From: Idiomarina sp.
GTDB taxonomy: Bacteria > Pseudomonadota > Gammaproteobacteria > Enterobacterales > Alteromonadaceae
Length of the DNA: 64,000 nucleotides
Direction: 5' to 3'
Assembly: GCA_022565355.1 (NCBI GenBank)
Contig: JAIUMU010000004.1
Location: 62,001 to 126,000 of the forward strand
Made by a program: the position numbers and the translations under genes. Of this stretch, positions 37,099-47,804 are shown one piece after another; position 1 is the stretch's first letter, and each line of letters opens with the position of its first letter. The notes beneath the pieces were generated by a model, which saw nothing but the letters and a program-made list of their open reading frames with translations, was not told the origin of the DNA and searched no databases.

Positions 37099-38949
37099 GT
37101 GTTAAACAGATATCCGTTGTGGAAAAATTTGGCAATCTTATTTGTAGTGCTGTTTGGCGCTCTATATGCATTGGCAAATATTTACGGTGAAGATTATGCC
37201 GTACAAATTTCCGCAACTCGCAGTGGTGAAGTTACTTTAGATACTCTTCAGCAAGTTGAACAAACTTTGCAGCGAGAGGGCATTGAACCCATTGGAGTTG
37301 TGTTTGAAAACGGCCAAATCTTGGTGCGGTTAAGTACTGATGATGATCAGCTTGCTGCCCGTGAGTTGTTGGTATCAGAGCTTGGTATTAATTACGTGGT
37401 TGCGCTTAACCTTGCACCAGCAACGCCAGCATGGCTTGCTGCTATAGGGGGTGAACCGTTAAAGCTGGGGCTTGATTTGCGTGGTGGTGTGCACTTCTTA
37501 ATGGAAGTGGACATGGATGAAGCGTTACTCAAGATCAATGAGCAAATGGTTACTGGCGTACGTGATCGCTTACGTGACGAACGCATTCGTTATCGCCGAG
37601 TAGAGCAATCTGGCAATAACGTGGTAATTGAACTGCGTAACGCAGAAGATTACCAAAGTGCGCAACGCTCGCTGCGCAATCAATACCAAGGGTATGAGTT
37701 ACGTACAGACAGCTCGAATAACGCCCTTACCCTGGTAATGACCGACCAGTTTTTACAAGAAACACGAGCTAACGCGATTGATCAGAATATTACTATTCTG
37801 CGCAATCGGGTGGATGAGCTCGGTGTTGCTGAACCGGTAATTCAACGCCAAGGCCAAGATCGGATTGTGGTTGAGCTGCCAGGTATTCAAGATACGGCGC
37901 GCGCCAAAGAAATCTTAGGTGCTACAGCTACCCTTGAATTCCGTTTTCAAGATACCGAAAACGATTTACAGGATGCAATTGCCGGCCGAGTGCCGTTTGG
38001 TAGCCGCTTGTACAACGTGCGTAGTGGTGGCCAAGTGCTGCTGCAAAACCGCATTATTCTCACCGGTGATCACATTGTTGATGCCAGCGTTGGCTATGAT
38101 GAAAGTAGCCGGCCGCAGGTAAATATTTCCCTCGATTCCGCTGGCGGCCGGTTAATGACCCAAGCAACTCGGGGTAATGTTGGCGAGCCAATGGCAACCG
38201 TATTCATCGAGTTTATTGCTACCGGTGAAACTACCGATGAAGGCCGTATCGCCTTTGAGCGAGTGGAAGAAGTAGTAAGTGTTGCCACCATTCAAGCGGT
38301 GTTGGGAAGTAACTTCCGCATCACTGGTGTGGGCGGCGTACAAGAAGCACAAAACCTAGCGCTCTTATTACGCGCGGGTGCGTTGATTGCGCCGATTCAA
38401 ATTGTGGAAGAGCGTACCGTTGGCCCAAGCTTGGGTGCTGAGAACGTAAAAGCTGGTTTAACAGCGATTGTGGCAGGCTTCGTGCTTGTGCTGTTATTTA
38501 TGGGCATTTACTACCGCGCATTCGGCATGGTGGCTAACCTTGCACTGCTTACTAACCTAGTAATGATCATTGGTATTATGTCGCTGGTACCTGGCGCTAC
38601 CTTAACCATGCCTGGCATGGCCGGTATTGTACTTACGGTGGGTATGGCGGTAGATGCGAACGTAATTATCTTCGAGCGTATTCGTGAAGAACTGCTGGAT
38701 GGGAGAAGTCCGCAGCAGGCTATTGCGCGTGGTTATGAAAATGCGTTTTCAACCATTGCCGATGCGAACATTACCACGCTGATTACCGCGTTGATCTTGT
38801 TTGCTGTAGGTACGGGCTCGATTAAAGGCTTCGCAGTAACACTTGCCATCGGTATTGTTACCTCGATGTTTACCGCTATTGCAGGTACTCGTGCAGTAAT
38901 CAACTTGATTTGGGGGCGCCAAAAGCGCTTAACCAAGCTGTCAATTTAA
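37099..38949 (+). CDS. secD: Protein translocase subunit SecD
   Basis: 616 residues, the E. coli length. Inner-membrane RND-type subunit that uses the proton gradient to pull proteins into the periplasm. An N-terminal helix is followed by the large periplasmic P1 domain, starting with [20 protein letters not shown], and a C-terminal five-helix bundle with [18 protein letters not shown], where the Asp lies on the proton path, and the [14 protein letters not shown] segment. The start is GTG with AAGGACGG upstream, 28 bases after yajC. secF follows after 12 bases. Confidence 0.97.
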   Translation: MLNRYPLWKNLAILFVVLFGALYALANIYGEDYAVQISATRSGEVTLDTLQQVEQTLQREGIEPIGVVFENGQILVRLSTDDDQLAARELLVSELGINYVVALNLAPATPAWLAAIGGEPLKLGLDLRGGVHFLMEVDMDEALLKINEQMVTGVRDRLRDERIRYRRVEQSGNNVVIELRNAEDYQSAQRSLRNQYQGYELRTDSSNNALTLVMTDQFLQETRANAIDQNITILRNRVDELGVAEPVIQRQGQDRIVVELPGIQDTARAKEILGATATLEFRFQDTENDLQDAIAGRVPFGSRLYNVRSGGQVLLQNRIILTGDHIVDASVGYDESSRPQVNISLDSAGGRLMTQATRGNVGEPMATVFIEFIATGETTDEGRIAFERVEEVVSVATIQAVLGSNFRITGVGGVQEAQNLALLLRAGALIAPIQIVEERTVGPSLGAENVKAGLTAIVAGFVLVLLFMGIYYRAFGMVANLALLTNLVMIIGIMSLVPGATLTMPGMAGIVLTVGMAVDANVIIFERIREELLDGRSPQQAIARGYENAFSTIADANITTLITALILFAVGTGSIKGFAVTLAIGIVTSMFTAIAGTRAVINLIWGRQKRLTKLSI

Positions 38950-38961
38950 GGGGAGCAGTTT

Positions 38962-39915
38962 ATGTTTCAGATTACTAAAGTAGATGAAAATAACCCCGTT
39001 AATTTCATGTCCATTAACAAATGGACGACAGCTTTAAGTGTTATCTTAATTGTGTTCTCGCTTTCTACGCTTGTAGTAAAAGGCTTGAACTGGGGATTGG
39101 ATTTCACCGGTGGTACCTTGGTAGAGGTTGGTTTCGAGCAGCCTGCTAATTTAAGTGAGTTACGCACGGTATTAGAAGCGAATGAATTTGGCGATGCGGT
39201 AGTACAAAACTATGGTACGCAGCGCGATGTATTGGTGCGGATTCCGCCACGAGATGGCGCTGCTTCCGATACTATCGGCAATGATTTGCTGCGGGTATTG
39301 CAAACCAACATTGATGGCAATATTGATGTACGCCGGGTTGAGTTTGTGGGCCCGCAAGTAGGTGAAGAGCTCGCTGAAGCGGGTGGCCTGGCAATGATTG
39401 TGGCGCTGATCTGTATCCTAGTGTACGTGTCGTTCCGCTTTGAATGGCGGTTAGCATTGTCTGCCGTAGCCGGTTTGGGGCAAGATGTGGTGATCATTCT
39501 TGGCTTATTCTCGCTATTGCAAATGCAAGTTGATTTAACCATTTTGGCGGCGTTGCTCGCGGTAATAGGTTACTCCCTCAACGATAGTATCGTTGTGGCC
39601 GATAGGATTCGGGAGAACTTCCGTAAGCTACGTAAAAATACGCCAGTTGAGGTGATTAACATCTCGTTAAGCCAAACCATGAGCCGTACCTTAGTAACAT
39701 CACTTACCACCTTAATGGTGCTCTTGGTGTTAATGTTCTTTGGTGGCCAAATGATCTTTGGTTTCTCGGTAGCTCTTGCAATGGGCGTTGTAGTGGGTAC
39801 TTACTCATCTGTGTTCACACGCAGTACATTAGTACTAGCGATGGGAATCTCGCGGGAAGATTTGATGCCACCAGAAGTTGAAAAAGAAGGTGAAGATCAA
39901 GAGAACTATTTGTAA
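38962..39915 (+). CDS. secF: Protein translocase subunit SecF
   Basis: 317 residues. Partner of SecD with an N-terminal helix, a short periplasmic domain (GLNWGLDFTGGTLVEVGF) and five C-terminal helices carrying AVIGYSLNDSIVVADRIREN, the segment matching SecD's proton-path helix, and RTLVTSLTTLMVLL. GGGGAG precedes the ATG. Last gene of the operon; an acidic C-terminal tail ends just before a GC-rich terminator. Confidence 0.97.
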   Translation: MFQITKVDENNPVNFMSINKWTTALSVILIVFSLSTLVVKGLNWGLDFTGGTLVEVGFEQPANLSELRTVLEANEFGDAVVQNYGTQRDVLVRIPPRDGAASDTIGNDLLRVLQTNIDGNIDVRRVEFVGPQVGEELAEAGGLAMIVALICILVYVSFRFEWRLALSAVAGLGQDVVIILGLFSLLQMQVDLTILAALLAVIGYSLNDSIVVADRIRENFRKLRKNTPVEVINISLSQTMSRTLVTSLTTLMVLLVLMFFGGQMIFGFSVALAMGVVVGTYSSVFTRSTLVLAMGISREDLMPPEVEKEGEDQENYL

Positions 39916-39961
39916 CGAAAACGGTAAGTTCAGGTTACTTCGTTGTTTATGATCACACCAA

Positions 39962-39995
39962 GCCCCCGCAGAGCAATTTCTGTTGGGGGTTTTTT
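39962..39995 (+). terminator. Terminator after secF
   Basis: CCCCC-G-CAGA pairs with TCTG-T-T-GGGGG (one wobble, one bulged T) around a short loop, followed by six T residues; 47 bases after the secF stop. Confidence 0.82.
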
Positions 39996-40050
39996 CGTAT
40001 AAGCTGTGGTAATCTTTCATTAATGACATTGAAACTGATGGAGTAAAGAT

Positions 40051-40827
40051 ATGCTATTTGTTGTTTCACCAGCGAAAAATCTAGATTATGACAGTGCTGC
40101 ACCAGTTGATGATTATACCCAGCCAGAGCTGCTTGATGAATCTGCGGCATTAGTGAAGGTGTGTCGGCAGTTCTCTCCACATGAGCTCAGCGAGCTAATG
40201 GGCATTAGCGATAAGCTAGCAGGTTTGAATGCAGCCCGATTTAGTGAGTGGCGTACCCCTTTTTCTACCGCCAAAGCAAAGCAAGCCGTGTTTGCCTTCA
40301 ATGGTGATGTATACACCGGCTTAGATGCCGCCTCGTTATCAGAAAAAGATTGGCAATATGGGCAAAAACATATGCGCATCCTTTCTGGCTTATATGGCGT
40401 ATTAAAACCACTTGATTTGATGATGCCGTATCGATTAGAAATGGGTACTAAATTGAAAACCTCTCGTGGTAAAGATTTGTATTCATTTTGGGGCGATACC
40501 ATCACGCAAAAACTGAACCAAACGCTTGAGCACTTGGATACCGATACGTTAATTAATTTAGCCTCGAATGAGTATTTTAAAGCGGTAAAAACCGATAGTT
40601 TGCAGGCCAAGGTGATAACACCGGTGTTTAAAGACACTAAAAATGGCAAGCTCAAGGTGATTAGTTTTTACGCAAAAAAAGCGCGTGGGTTAATGGCGCG
40701 TTATATTATTGAAAAGAAGCCGAACTCTGTAGCCGATTTGCAGTCTTTTGATGAGGCAGGGTATTCCTTTAATGCTGATCTCTCAAATGATAAAGAGTTA
40801 GTTTTCTGCCGTGATGAAATATCATAA
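40051..40827 (+). CDS. yaaA: Peroxide stress protein YaaA
   Basis: 258 residues of the UPF0246 family. E. coli YaaA limits damage from hydrogen peroxide by lowering free iron and has a DNA-binding fold with a helix-hairpin-helix motif. Conserved blocks visible are [47 protein letters not shown] and LYSFWGD, all present and in order, and the late [15 protein letters not shown]. The ATG has a GGAGTAAAG ribosome-binding region upstream. It is a single gene between two terminators or gaps; no OxyR-type site was recognised. Confidence 0.93.
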   Translation: MLFVVSPAKNLDYDSAAPVDDYTQPELLDESAALVKVCRQFSPHELSELMGISDKLAGLNAARFSEWRTPFSTAKAKQAVFAFNGDVYTGLDAASLSEKDWQYGQKHMRILSGLYGVLKPLDLMMPYRLEMGTKLKTSRGKDLYSFWGDTITQKLNQTLEHLDTDTLINLASNEYFKAVKTDSLQAKVITPVFKDTKNGKLKVISFYAKKARGLMARYIIEKKPNSVADLQSFDEAGYSFNADLSNDKELVFCRDEIS

Positions 40828-40869
40828 ACACCTAGTATTTGAACGCCTAGCCCTAACTAAGGAGCTGTG

Positions 40870-41721
40870 ATGGAAGAGCAAAATTCTGAGAAAACCAACG
40901 CGAAAGGGTTAAACCCGCGCGTTATCGGTATCGTAATTGCCGTAATTATAGTGGCCATTTTGGCGTTATGGTTTACTCGAGGCGGTGAGCCGGAGCCCGC
41001 TCCTGCGGTAGAAATTCCAGAACGAGGTGTTGAAGTAGAGCCTGAAACGCTGCCAGATCCAGAGCCGGAGCCGGAGCCGGAACCTGAACCGGTGCCAGAA
41101 CCTGAGCCTGAACCAGAAGTAGCGCCAGAGCCAGAAGTGGTAGAAGAGCCATTGCCTGAGCTGGATGCTGCCAGTAACGTGCTGTTAGCCGAGTTAAGTG
41201 AAAAAGATATCAACACGCGCCCGGTGATTGCTGAGAACATGTTCCGCAAACTCGTGGTGTTTGTTGATAATGTATCGCGCGGCGATGTTGTGCGCGAAGC
41301 AGCCATTGTGGAAGGCCCGCAATCGCGGTTCTTAGTGCAGGAAATTGATGGCCAGTTGTATATCGATGAGCGCAGCTATACGCGTTACAACGATATTGTA
41401 TCTTGGTTCTATCAAATGGATACCGATGTGTTGGTAAGCCAATATTATCGTTTCCAACCTTTGTTCGAGGAAGCGTTTGGCGAGTTTAAAGAGCCTGGCG
41501 CCAACTTCCATGATCAAGTACTTGATGCGATCGCTATTCTGCTCGATACACCCGAGCCGCGTGGGTTGTTAGCTGTGGATGATTCCCAGGTAATGTATAC
41601 CTATACGGATCCAGCTTTAGAAGGTTTATTGCCAGCGCAAAAGCAAATGCTGCGGTTGGGCCCAGATAATCGCGCTTTAGTAAAAACAAAGCTGCGGGAA
41701 ATTCGCCAGAGATTGCAGTAA
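40870..41721 (+). CDS. DUF3014 domain protein with Pro-Glu-rich linker
   Basis: 283 residues: a short cytosolic N-terminus, one transmembrane helix ([18 protein letters not shown], about 18-36), a Pro/Glu-rich low-complexity spacer of ~55 residues with repeated EPEP units, and a globular C-terminal DUF3014 domain (about 100-283; [34 protein letters not shown]). The spacer probably spans the periplasm. Start chosen at ATG with AAGGAG at ideal spacing; an in-frame GTG directly precedes it. The acyltransferase gene begins immediately after its stop codon, so they are likely co-transcribed. Function is unknown. Confidence 0.8.
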   Translation: MEEQNSEKTNAKGLNPRVIGIVIAVIIVAILALWFTRGGEPEPAPAVEIPERGVEVEPETLPDPEPEPEPEPEPVPEPEPEPEVAPEPEVVEEPLPELDAASNVLLAELSEKDINTRPVIAENMFRKLVVFVDNVSRGDVVREAAIVEGPQSRFLVQEIDGQLYIDERSYTRYNDIVSWFYQMDTDVLVSQYYRFQPLFEEAFGEFKEPGANFHDQVLDAIAILLDTPEPRGLLAVDDSQVMYTYTDPALEGLLPAQKQMLRLGPDNRALVKTKLREIRQRLQ

Positions 41722-42312
41722 GTGATTCGCGAACCTTCATCCTATCAGCACCTACCAACACGCGGGAACCGGTTTAGCCGATGGCTAGGCCGGTTTGGCA
41801 TGCGTATTTTAGGTGGTTGGAAGATCGTTGGGGAACTTCCTGATATCTCCAAAGCGATTATCCCGGTAGCACCGCACACCTCGAATTGGGATTTCTTCGT
41901 TGGCTTAGCGGTAAAATTTGCACTAGGTGTGCGTTTATCCTTTTTGGGCAAGCACTCGATATTTGTATTTCCCGTGCGGCGGCTATTAATTTGGTTGGGC
42001 GGTATTCCCGTACAGCGTGATAGCGCGCATGGCATTGTAGGGCAAATGGTAGAACAATTCGGCAAGCGCGAAGATTTGCTGTTGGTGCTTGCACCGGAAG
42101 GCACTCGCAGTAAAGTTACCGAATGGCGAAAAGGCTTTTTGCATATGGCGCAGCAAGCGAATGTACCGGTGATTCCGATCGCCTTTTGTTTCGCAACGCG
42201 CTCCATTTTGATTAGCGAACCGATGCCAGTAGGCGAAGATATTGAGGCTGCACTGCAGCGAATTAAAGATTTTACTAATCAAGCGGTGGGTAAACGGCCG
42301 GAGTTGCAGTAG
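41722..42312 (+). CDS. 1-acyl-glycerol-3-phosphate-type acyltransferase
   Basis: 196 residues of the PlsC/LPLAT superfamily. The catalytic HX4D motif reads PHTSNWDFF, and the acceptor-binding motif is APEGTRSKV; KHSIFVFPVRRLLIWLGGIPV lies between them. It moves an acyl chain to a glycerol- or other phosphate acceptor at the inner membrane. The short length and lack of an N-terminal helix make it closer to the small LPLAT-like group than to canonical PlsC. The GTG start abuts the DUF3014 stop codon and has no good ribosome-binding site, so translation may be coupled; a downstream start at MRILGG is possible. Confidence 0.83.
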   Translation: MIREPSSYQHLPTRGNRFSRWLGRFGMRILGGWKIVGELPDISKAIIPVAPHTSNWDFFVGLAVKFALGVRLSFLGKHSIFVFPVRRLLIWLGGIPVQRDSAHGIVGQMVEQFGKREDLLLVLAPEGTRSKVTEWRKGFLHMAQQANVPVIPIAFCFATRSILISEPMPVGEDIEAALQRIKDFTNQAVGKRPELQ

Positions 42313-42453
42313 TAAATGCGTGTTCGCTGCGGGTATATTTACCGTTTAAAGGGAAATTGTGCTATTCTTCGCGCCAATTAAATATGCGCTTAGCGGTGCT
42401 TTATCAGCATCATTTCGGGCACAGTGTGAAGCTCTTTGTAGGAAGGAAAGATC

Positions 42454-42918
42454 ATGAATGTAATTGAAGCGGGTGTTGCTGCACCTGGTAAAAAAGTAGC
42501 CATTGTTGTATCGCGGTTTAATAGTTTCATTGTTGAAAAACTAATGGAAGGCGCAATTGATACATTGGTACGTATTGGCCAAGTGAACGCTGCAGATATT
42601 ACCGTTGTGAAAGTTCCTGGTGCTTACGAACTGCCGTTAACAGCAAAGAAAGCTGCTGAAAGTGGTAAGTATGCTGCCGTTATTGCTATTGGTGCAGTAA
42701 TCCGTGGTGGTACGCCGCATTTTGATTTTGTAGCAGGCCAAGCAAACTCTGGTTTAGCACAAGTAGCAATGGAAACCGGTGTGCCAGTTGCATTTGGTGT
42801 AATTACCACAGATACCGATGAGCAAGCGATTGATCGAGCAGGCGTGAAGCATGGCAATAAAGGCTCTGAAGCAGCCTTAAGTGCGCTTGAGATGATTAAC
42901 GTTCTCGAACAACTGTAA
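42454..42918 (+). CDS. ribH: 6,7-dimethyl-8-ribityllumazine synthase
   Basis: 154 residues, the usual size. Condenses 5-amino-6-ribitylaminouracil with dihydroxybutanone phosphate, the next-to-last step of riboflavin synthesis, as an icosahedral or pentameric complex. Present are [44 protein letters not shown] with the catalytic His, and a late [15 protein letters not shown] precedes the ATG. It heads ribH-nusB-thiL-pgpA; the other riboflavin genes that usually precede ribH are not here, and no FMN riboswitch was recognised in the 140-base gap before it. Confidence 0.96.
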   Translation: MNVIEAGVAAPGKKVAIVVSRFNSFIVEKLMEGAIDTLVRIGQVNAADITVVKVPGAYELPLTAKKAAESGKYAAVIAIGAVIRGGTPHFDFVAGQANSGLAQVAMETGVPVAFGVITTDTDEQAIDRAGVKHGNKGSEAALSALEMINVLEQL

Positions 42919-42928
42919 GGAGCGTTCA

Positions 42929-43348
42929 GTGAAACCAGCAGCTCGCCGTAAAGCTCGCCGTTTGGCGATTCAGGCAGTATATTCGTGGCAGTTATCGGGT
43001 AATAGTGTAAGCGACATTGAAGCAGAATTCTTAACAGAGAATGATGTAAGCAAGGTTGATGTAGATTATTTCCTTGATTTGCTGCGCGGTGTAGCCAGCC
43101 AACAGGCAAACCTAGATCAAGCGTTATCGCCGTTTACCGATCGTCCATTTGTTGATTTAGACCAAATTGAGCGCGCTATTTTGCGTGTTGCGGCATTTGA
43201 GCTGAAAGCACGCTTAGATGTTCCTTACAAAGTGGTAATGAATGAAGCGATTGAGTTAGCGAAAGCATTTGGTGCCGATGATAGCCATCGTTTTGTAAAT
43301 GGTGTGTTAGATAAGGCTGTAGATACCTTACGCGCCACCCGCCAATAA
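42929..43348 (+). CDS. nusB: Transcription antitermination factor NusB
   Basis: 139 residues, all helical, as in E. coli. NusB with S10 binds boxA RNA in rRNA leaders and prevents early termination. The start [20 protein letters not shown] is the RNA-binding basic helix; [20 protein letters not shown] and FVNGVLDK are conserved near the end. The GTG start has AAGGAGCG upstream and lies 10 bases after ribH. Same order as in other gammaproteobacteria. Confidence 0.96.
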   Translation: MKPAARRKARRLAIQAVYSWQLSGNSVSDIEAEFLTENDVSKVDVDYFLDLLRGVASQQANLDQALSPFTDRPFVDLDQIERAILRVAAFELKARLDVPYKVVMNEAIELAKAFGADDSHRFVNGVLDKAVDTLRATRQ

Positions 43349-43353
43349 ACGCT

Positions 43354-44424
43354 ATGGATATTCAGCGTAGTGAGTTCGCGCTTATTGCAAAATACTTTCA
43401 AGCGCGAACATCACAAAATCAAACCTCTTCTTTTAGTGCCACTAACTCTGCAAGTACTCAACAGGAGTACAGCAGTAGTTCCACGCTGTCACTAAACTCC
43501 GAGAATAAAAGCCGTCGTGATGTTGCCTTATCTATCGGTGATGATGCGGCAGTAGTAATCCCTCCTGCTGATTGCGGTATCGCGGTAACCACCGATACCA
43601 TGGTTGCGGGTGTGCACTTTGATGATCGGGTGCCAGTAGCGGCACTTGGCCACAAACTTGTGGCAGTAAACCTGAGTGATTTAGCGGCAATGGGCGCAGA
43701 ACCCGCGTGGCTCTCGTTAAGCTGCACACTCCCTGAAATCAATGAAGAATGGTTAGCTGAGTTCAGTTCTGGGTTTTTCAAAACCGTGGATTACTATCGT
43801 TGCGCCTTAATTGGTGGTGATGTAACGAAAGGGCCGTTAAGCCTCACGTTAACAGCCCAAGGTATCGTGCCGAAAGAGCGTTATTTAACGCGCAGAGGTG
43901 CTCAGCCGGGTGATCGTATCTATGTAAGCGGTACCCTTGGTGATGCCGCGCTTGCTTTGGCTGCGCAGCAGCAGCGCGTGCAACTTTCTGATGCCGCATT
44001 AGCATCCTTAGAAAAACGCCTGTTTTATCCAACCCCACGGGTGGGTTTAGGGCAGTTGTTGCGCAACTTAGCAACATCGGCGATTGATTTAAGCGATGGC
44101 CTAGCGGGTGATTTAAGCCATATCTTACAAGCATCGGGTGTAGGTGCCCATATCGAACTCGATCGTTTACCTCGTTCAAAAGCATTTGCAGAAAGCATTA
44201 ATAGCGCCGATGGTTGGGTTTACCAACTTGCTGGTGGTGATGATTATGAACTTTGCTTTACCGTGCCAGCCAGCCGCTGTGGCATGCTAGAAACAATTGC
44301 AGTTCAAGCTGGTGTAAGTGTTACTCAAGTAGGTATTATTGAAGGCAATAAAGGGCTGCGCTACTTTAACAAAAACGAGCGCTGTGATTTGCAATTAGAA
44401 AGCTTTAGCCACTTCGCACTATAA
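43354..44424 (+). CDS. thiL: Thiamine-monophosphate kinase
   Basis: Phosphorylates thiamine monophosphate to the active diphosphate. 356 residues, about 30 longer than E. coli ThiL. Conserved segments are ALSIGDDAAVV, TTDTMVAGVHFD, LAAMGAEPAWLSL, LIGGDVTKGP and AGGDDYELCFT; Asp residues in these bind Mg-ATP. The extra length is a Ser/Thr/Asn/Gln-rich stretch at about residues 18-54, between IAKYF and the first conserved strand, of very low complexity. The rest of the protein is normal, so the enzyme should be active. Five bases after nusB; no strong ribosome-binding site. Confidence 0.95.
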   Translation: MDIQRSEFALIAKYFQARTSQNQTSSFSATNSASTQQEYSSSSTLSLNSENKSRRDVALSIGDDAAVVIPPADCGIAVTTDTMVAGVHFDDRVPVAALGHKLVAVNLSDLAAMGAEPAWLSLSCTLPEINEEWLAEFSSGFFKTVDYYRCALIGGDVTKGPLSLTLTAQGIVPKERYLTRRGAQPGDRIYVSGTLGDAALALAAQQQRVQLSDAALASLEKRLFYPTPRVGLGQLLRNLATSAIDLSDGLAGDLSHILQASGVGAHIELDRLPRSKAFAESINSADGWVYQLAGGDDYELCFTVPASRCGMLETIAVQAGVSVTQVGIIEGNKGLRYFNKNERCDLQLESFSHFAL

Positions 44425-44457
44425 AGAAGCCGTATTAGGGTTAACTAAGGAATTTGT

Positions 44458-44949
44458 ATGCCGCTTAAAAAGAGTAAACGTGAGCTGATTAAACACCCCG
44501 TGCATTTTTTCTCGTTTGGCTTTGGTACCGGTTTGTTGCCAAAAGCACCGGGTACGTTTGGTACTTTGCCCGCTATTGTATTGGTATGGTTGTTTGCGCC
44601 GCTAGATGTAGCCGCATACATGGGTGTTGTGGTGTTTGCCTGCATTATTGGTATTTATTTATGTGGTGCAACGGCAAAGGCCATGGGTGAGCATGATGCA
44701 CCGGCTATTGTGTGGGATGAAATTGCCGGTTATATGATAGCGATGATCGCGGTGCCGGTAAGTTGGCAAGCATTGCTGTTGGCTTTTGTGCTATTTCGTA
44801 TTTTCGATATCATCAAACCATGGCCTATTAGCTGGCTAGATAAAAAGGTAGATGGCGGCTTTGGTATTATGCTTGATGATATCGTAGCTGGCTTCATCAC
44901 CTTGGTATTGATGCACATTGTTTTAAGCTTAGGCTGGCTGCCCATGTAA
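44458..44949 (+). CDS. pgpA: Phosphatidylglycerophosphatase A
   Basis: 163 residues with three to four transmembrane helices. Dephosphorylates phosphatidylglycerol phosphate in the inner membrane. The family block FGFGTGLLPKAPGTFGTLPA opens the protein, and VWDEIAGYMIAM and FDIIKPWPISWLDKKVDGGF carry the acidic and basic active-site residues. AAGGAA precedes the ATG. Last gene of the ribH-nusB-thiL-pgpA string; its terminator is shared with the convergent dxs. Confidence 0.95.
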   Translation: MPLKKSKRELIKHPVHFFSFGFGTGLLPKAPGTFGTLPAIVLVWLFAPLDVAAYMGVVVFACIIGIYLCGATAKAMGEHDAPAIVWDEIAGYMIAMIAVPVSWQALLLAFVLFRIFDIIKPWPISWLDKKVDGGFGIMLDDIVAGFITLVLMHIVLSLGWLPM

Positions 44950-44986
44950 GGGTGCACTTTCAGTAATTACAGCGATTAAAACAAAC

Positions 44987-45011
44987 AAAGCCCGATTATA
45001 ATCGGGCTTTT
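44987..45011. terminator. Shared terminator of pgpA and dxs
   Basis: AAAGCCCGAT and ATCGGGCTTT form a perfect 10-bp stem over the loop TATA. The dxs stop codon starts in the loop: the last four codons of dxs lie in one arm of the hairpin. Confidence 0.88.
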
Positions 45012-46879
45012 ATTTGCAGCTCTATCTGTTTCTCTATCTGTTTCGTTATGCCCTGAGCATCTAATCCAAGTTCAGCACGAATCTCATCTTGCCCGCCGTG
45101 CTTAATAAACTGATCCGGTAAGCCAATATGTAAAACTGGCATCTGCACGTTCGCGGCCGCTAGTGCTTCACTTACCGCGCTGCCAGCTCCGCCTGCAATA
45201 GCATTCTCTTCAAGGGTTACCAGTAACTCATGCTCTGCTGCCGCAGCTAATACTGCCTGCGTGTCTAATGGTTTCACAAAGCGCATATCAATTACGGTAG
45301 CATTGAGTGATTCCGCAGCAATCATGGCTTCACTCAGCAAGGTACCGAAGTTGAGAATAGCAACCTTGCTGCCCGTGCGCACCACACGGCTCTTACCAAT
45401 CGGTAGTGGTTTAAGCGGGCTGTACTCAACCCCAATGCCATTCCCCCGAGGATAGCGAACTGCCGCAGGCCCAGCATATTGGTAGCCCGTAGCGAGCATT
45501 AAGCGACACTCATCTTCATTGCTAGGTGTCATTACGACCATGTTAGGGATACAGCGTAGGAAGGTTAAATCGAACGCGCCTTGGTGAGTAGGGCCATCGG
45601 CGCCCACGATACCTGCCCGATCGATAGCAAATAACACATCTAAATTCTGTAACGCCACATCATGAATAAGCTGATCGTAAGCGCGCTGTAAAAATGATGA
45701 GTAAATGGCCACCACGGGCTTCTGCCCCGCAATGGCTAAGCCAGCGGCAAAAGTAACAGCATGTTGCTCGGCAATGGCTACATCAAAATATTGTTTGGGG
45801 AACTGGCGGGCAAAAGCCACCATGCCGGAACCTTCACGCATAGCTGGCGTAATCGCCATTAAATTCGCATCAACTGCGGCTGTTTCACATAGCCACTCAC
45901 CGAACACTGCCGAGTATGAAGGAATGCTCGGTGCTTTGGTTGGCAAGCTGTTGGTTGTGGGATCAAATTTCGGCACCCCGTGATAGCCAATAGGATCTTT
46001 TTCGGCAGGGGCGTAGCCCTTACCTTTGCGCGTTACTACATGCAGAAGTTGCGGGCCTTTTAAAGTGCGCATATTGGTAAGGGTTTCTACCAATGCATCC
46101 ACATCATGGCCATCAATTGGGCCGATATAGTTAAAGCCAAGCTCTTCAAAGATAGTGCCAGGCGTAACCATGCCTTTCACATGCTCTTCAGCTTTACTTA
46201 CCAGCTCACGCATCGTGGGCAAACCGCTTAGCAGCTGTTTACCACCTTCGCGCAGCGAGGTGTATATTTTGCCCGATAAAAGTCGAGCAAAATGGCTATT
46301 CAGCGCGCCCACATTTTCAGAAATCGACATATCATTATCATTTAAAATAACTAACATATCGGGAGCTACATCACCGGCATGGTTCATGGCTTCAAACGCC
46401 ATACCTGCGGTCATGGCGCCATCGCCAATTACCGCCACGGTTTTGCGGTTTTGCGCCTCTTTTTCAGCAGCTACCGCTAAGCCTAAGGCAGCACTGATGG
46501 AAGTACTCGAGTGGCCTACAGAAATTACATCGTAATCACTTTCTTCTCGCCAAGGGAACGGATGCAAGCCATCTTTTTGCCGAATGGTGTGCAACTGATC
46601 ACGTCTGCCAGTAAGTATTTTGTGCGGGTAAGCTTGATGCCCCACATCCCAAACGAGGTGATCAAAGGGTGTTTTATATACATAGTGTAGGGCAACGGTA
46701 AGTTCAACTGTTCCCAAGCCACTGGCCAAATGGCCGCTGCTTTTACTTACCGAGGCAAGTAAAAATTGCCGCAACTCATCGCTCACCTGCTGTAATTTTT
46801 GCTTGGGTAACCCGCGCAAATCAGCTGGTGAATCGATTACATGCAACAATGGAAAGGCATTTTGGCTTGCTTGCGTCAT
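44996..46879 (-). CDS. dxs: 1-deoxy-D-xylulose-5-phosphate synthase
   Basis: 627 residues. Thiamine-diphosphate enzyme that joins pyruvate and glyceraldehyde 3-phosphate, the first step of the MEP isoprenoid pathway. Cofactor-binding [23 protein letters not shown] and [15 protein letters not shown] blocks, the transketolase-like [14 protein letters not shown] segment and [15 protein letters not shown] are all visible. A 12-base tandem duplication near the 3' end makes the tail repeat KQIEKQIE. The last codons and stop lie inside the terminator. ispA ends four bases upstream, so the order xseB-ispA-dxs is one operon, as in E. coli. Confidence 0.97.
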   Translation of the reverse strand: MTQASQNAFPLLHVIDSPADLRGLPKQKLQQVSDELRQFLLASVSKSSGHLASGLGTVELTVALHYVYKTPFDHLVWDVGHQAYPHKILTGRRDQLHTIRQKDGLHPFPWREESDYDVISVGHSSTSISAALGLAVAAEKEAQNRKTVAVIGDGAMTAGMAFEAMNHAGDVAPDMLVILNDNDMSISENVGALNSHFARLLSGKIYTSLREGGKQLLSGLPTMRELVSKAEEHVKGMVTPGTIFEELGFNYIGPIDGHDVDALVETLTNMRTLKGPQLLHVVTRKGKGYAPAEKDPIGYHGVPKFDPTTNSLPTKAPSIPSYSAVFGEWLCETAAVDANLMAITPAMREGSGMVAFARQFPKQYFDVAIAEQHAVTFAAGLAIAGQKPVVAIYSSFLQRAYDQLIHDVALQNLDVLFAIDRAGIVGADGPTHQGAFDLTFLRCIPNMVVMTPSNEDECRLMLATGYQYAGPAAVRYPRGNGIGVEYSPLKPLPIGKSRVVRTGSKVAILNFGTLLSEAMIAAESLNATVIDMRFVKPLDTQAVLAAAAEHELLVTLEENAIAGGAGSAVSEALAAANVQMPVLHIGLPDQFIKHGGQDEIRAELGLDAQGITKQIEKQIELQIKARL

Positions 46880-46883
46880 AATA

Positions 46884-47789
46884 CTAACGGTCTCGTGTTA
46901 CAAGGTATTCGGTGAATTCTTCGAGTAGCTCGGTATTGTACGGTATCAGAGAAAGTGCGTGTAGCGCTTTTTCATGTAACGTTGTAAGTAGCTGTTTAGA
47001 TCCATCTATGCCAAGCAATGCAGGGTAGGTTGCCTTACTTAAATCGGCATCGGCACCTTTGGTTTTGCCTAACGTTTGCGTATCACCAACCACATCCAAA
47101 ATATCGTCTTGCACTTGAAAGGCTAAGCCTATGGCACTGGCAAACTCATCCAGTTGGGTAAGCACCTCATCGCTAACATTGTTGCCGCACAAAGCCCCTA
47201 AACGCACAGCCGCGCGCAACAGCGCGCCGGTTTTCAAGCGATGAATCTGCTCCAACTGGGCGGCGGTAATATCTTTACCATTACTGCCAGTTGCTTTGAT
47301 ATCTAACGCTTGGCCACCACACATACCGGTTAGGCCAGCGGCTTCAGCTAAGGTAGTTACCATAGCAAGTTGTTGCGCAGCGTTAATTTGCCGCTGCGGC
47401 TTGGCTAACAATTGAAAGGCGAGGCTTTGCAATGCATCGCCGGCAAGAATTGCGGTGGCTTCATCAAACTGAATATGGCAGGTAGCTTGGCCTCTGCGCA
47501 GGGAATCATTATCCATAGCCGGCAAATCATCATGCACCAGCGAATAGGCATGAATACATTCAATTGCCGCAGCAGGCGCATCAAGAACATCATCAGCCAC
47601 TCCCAGCATTGAGCCAGTAGCATATACTAGAAATGGCCGCACGCGTTTGCCACCAAGCAAGGTAGCGTACGACATGGCATCAGCTAGCCGTTGTGCAGCC
47701 ACCGGTGGCTGCAATAGCGCCTTCATATAGGCATCGTGGCGGGCCCGATACAGTGCTAGATTTTCAGTTAACAATCCAGTTGCAGACAT
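46884..47789 (-). CDS. ispA: Farnesyl diphosphate synthase
   Basis: About 301 residues. Adds isopentenyl diphosphate twice to dimethylallyl diphosphate to give farnesyl diphosphate, feeding ubiquinone, undecaprenyl phosphate and prenyl transfer. Both Asp-rich motifs are present: [15 protein letters not shown] (first) and [13 protein letters not shown] (second); [13 protein letters not shown] binds the substrate diphosphate. ATG is preferred to an in-frame TTG six bases upstream. Middle gene of xseB-ispA-dxs. Its product is a possible substrate source for the UbiA-like protein in this window. Confidence 0.97.
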   Translation of the reverse strand: MSATGLLTENLALYRARHDAYMKALLQPPVAAQRLADAMSYATLLGGKRVRPFLVYATGSMLGVADDVLDAPAAAIECIHAYSLVHDDLPAMDNDSLRRGQATCHIQFDEATAILAGDALQSLAFQLLAKPQRQINAAQQLAMVTTLAEAAGLTGMCGGQALDIKATGSNGKDITAAQLEQIHRLKTGALLRAAVRLGALCGNNVSDEVLTQLDEFASAIGLAFQVQDDILDVVGDTQTLGKTKGADADLSKATYPALLGIDGSKQLLTTLHEKALHALSLIPYNTELLEEFTEYLVTRDR

Positions 47790-47804
47790 GCGCAATACGC
47801 CCTG

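Noticed and set aside
41042..41157. Short tandem repeat of GAGCCG-like units as a CRISPR or phase-variation tract
   Set aside because: It codes for the Pro-Glu spacer in frame with degenerate codons; there are no spacers and no homopolymer run.
40857..41306. Minus-strand frame with Gly-Ser repeats
   Set aside because: It is the antisense shadow of the Pro-Glu-rich spacer in the DUF3014 gene, with no ribosome-binding site or homology.
42313..42453. FMN riboswitch before ribH
   Set aside because: No RFN-type conserved blocks were seen; these usually precede ribB, which is not in the window.
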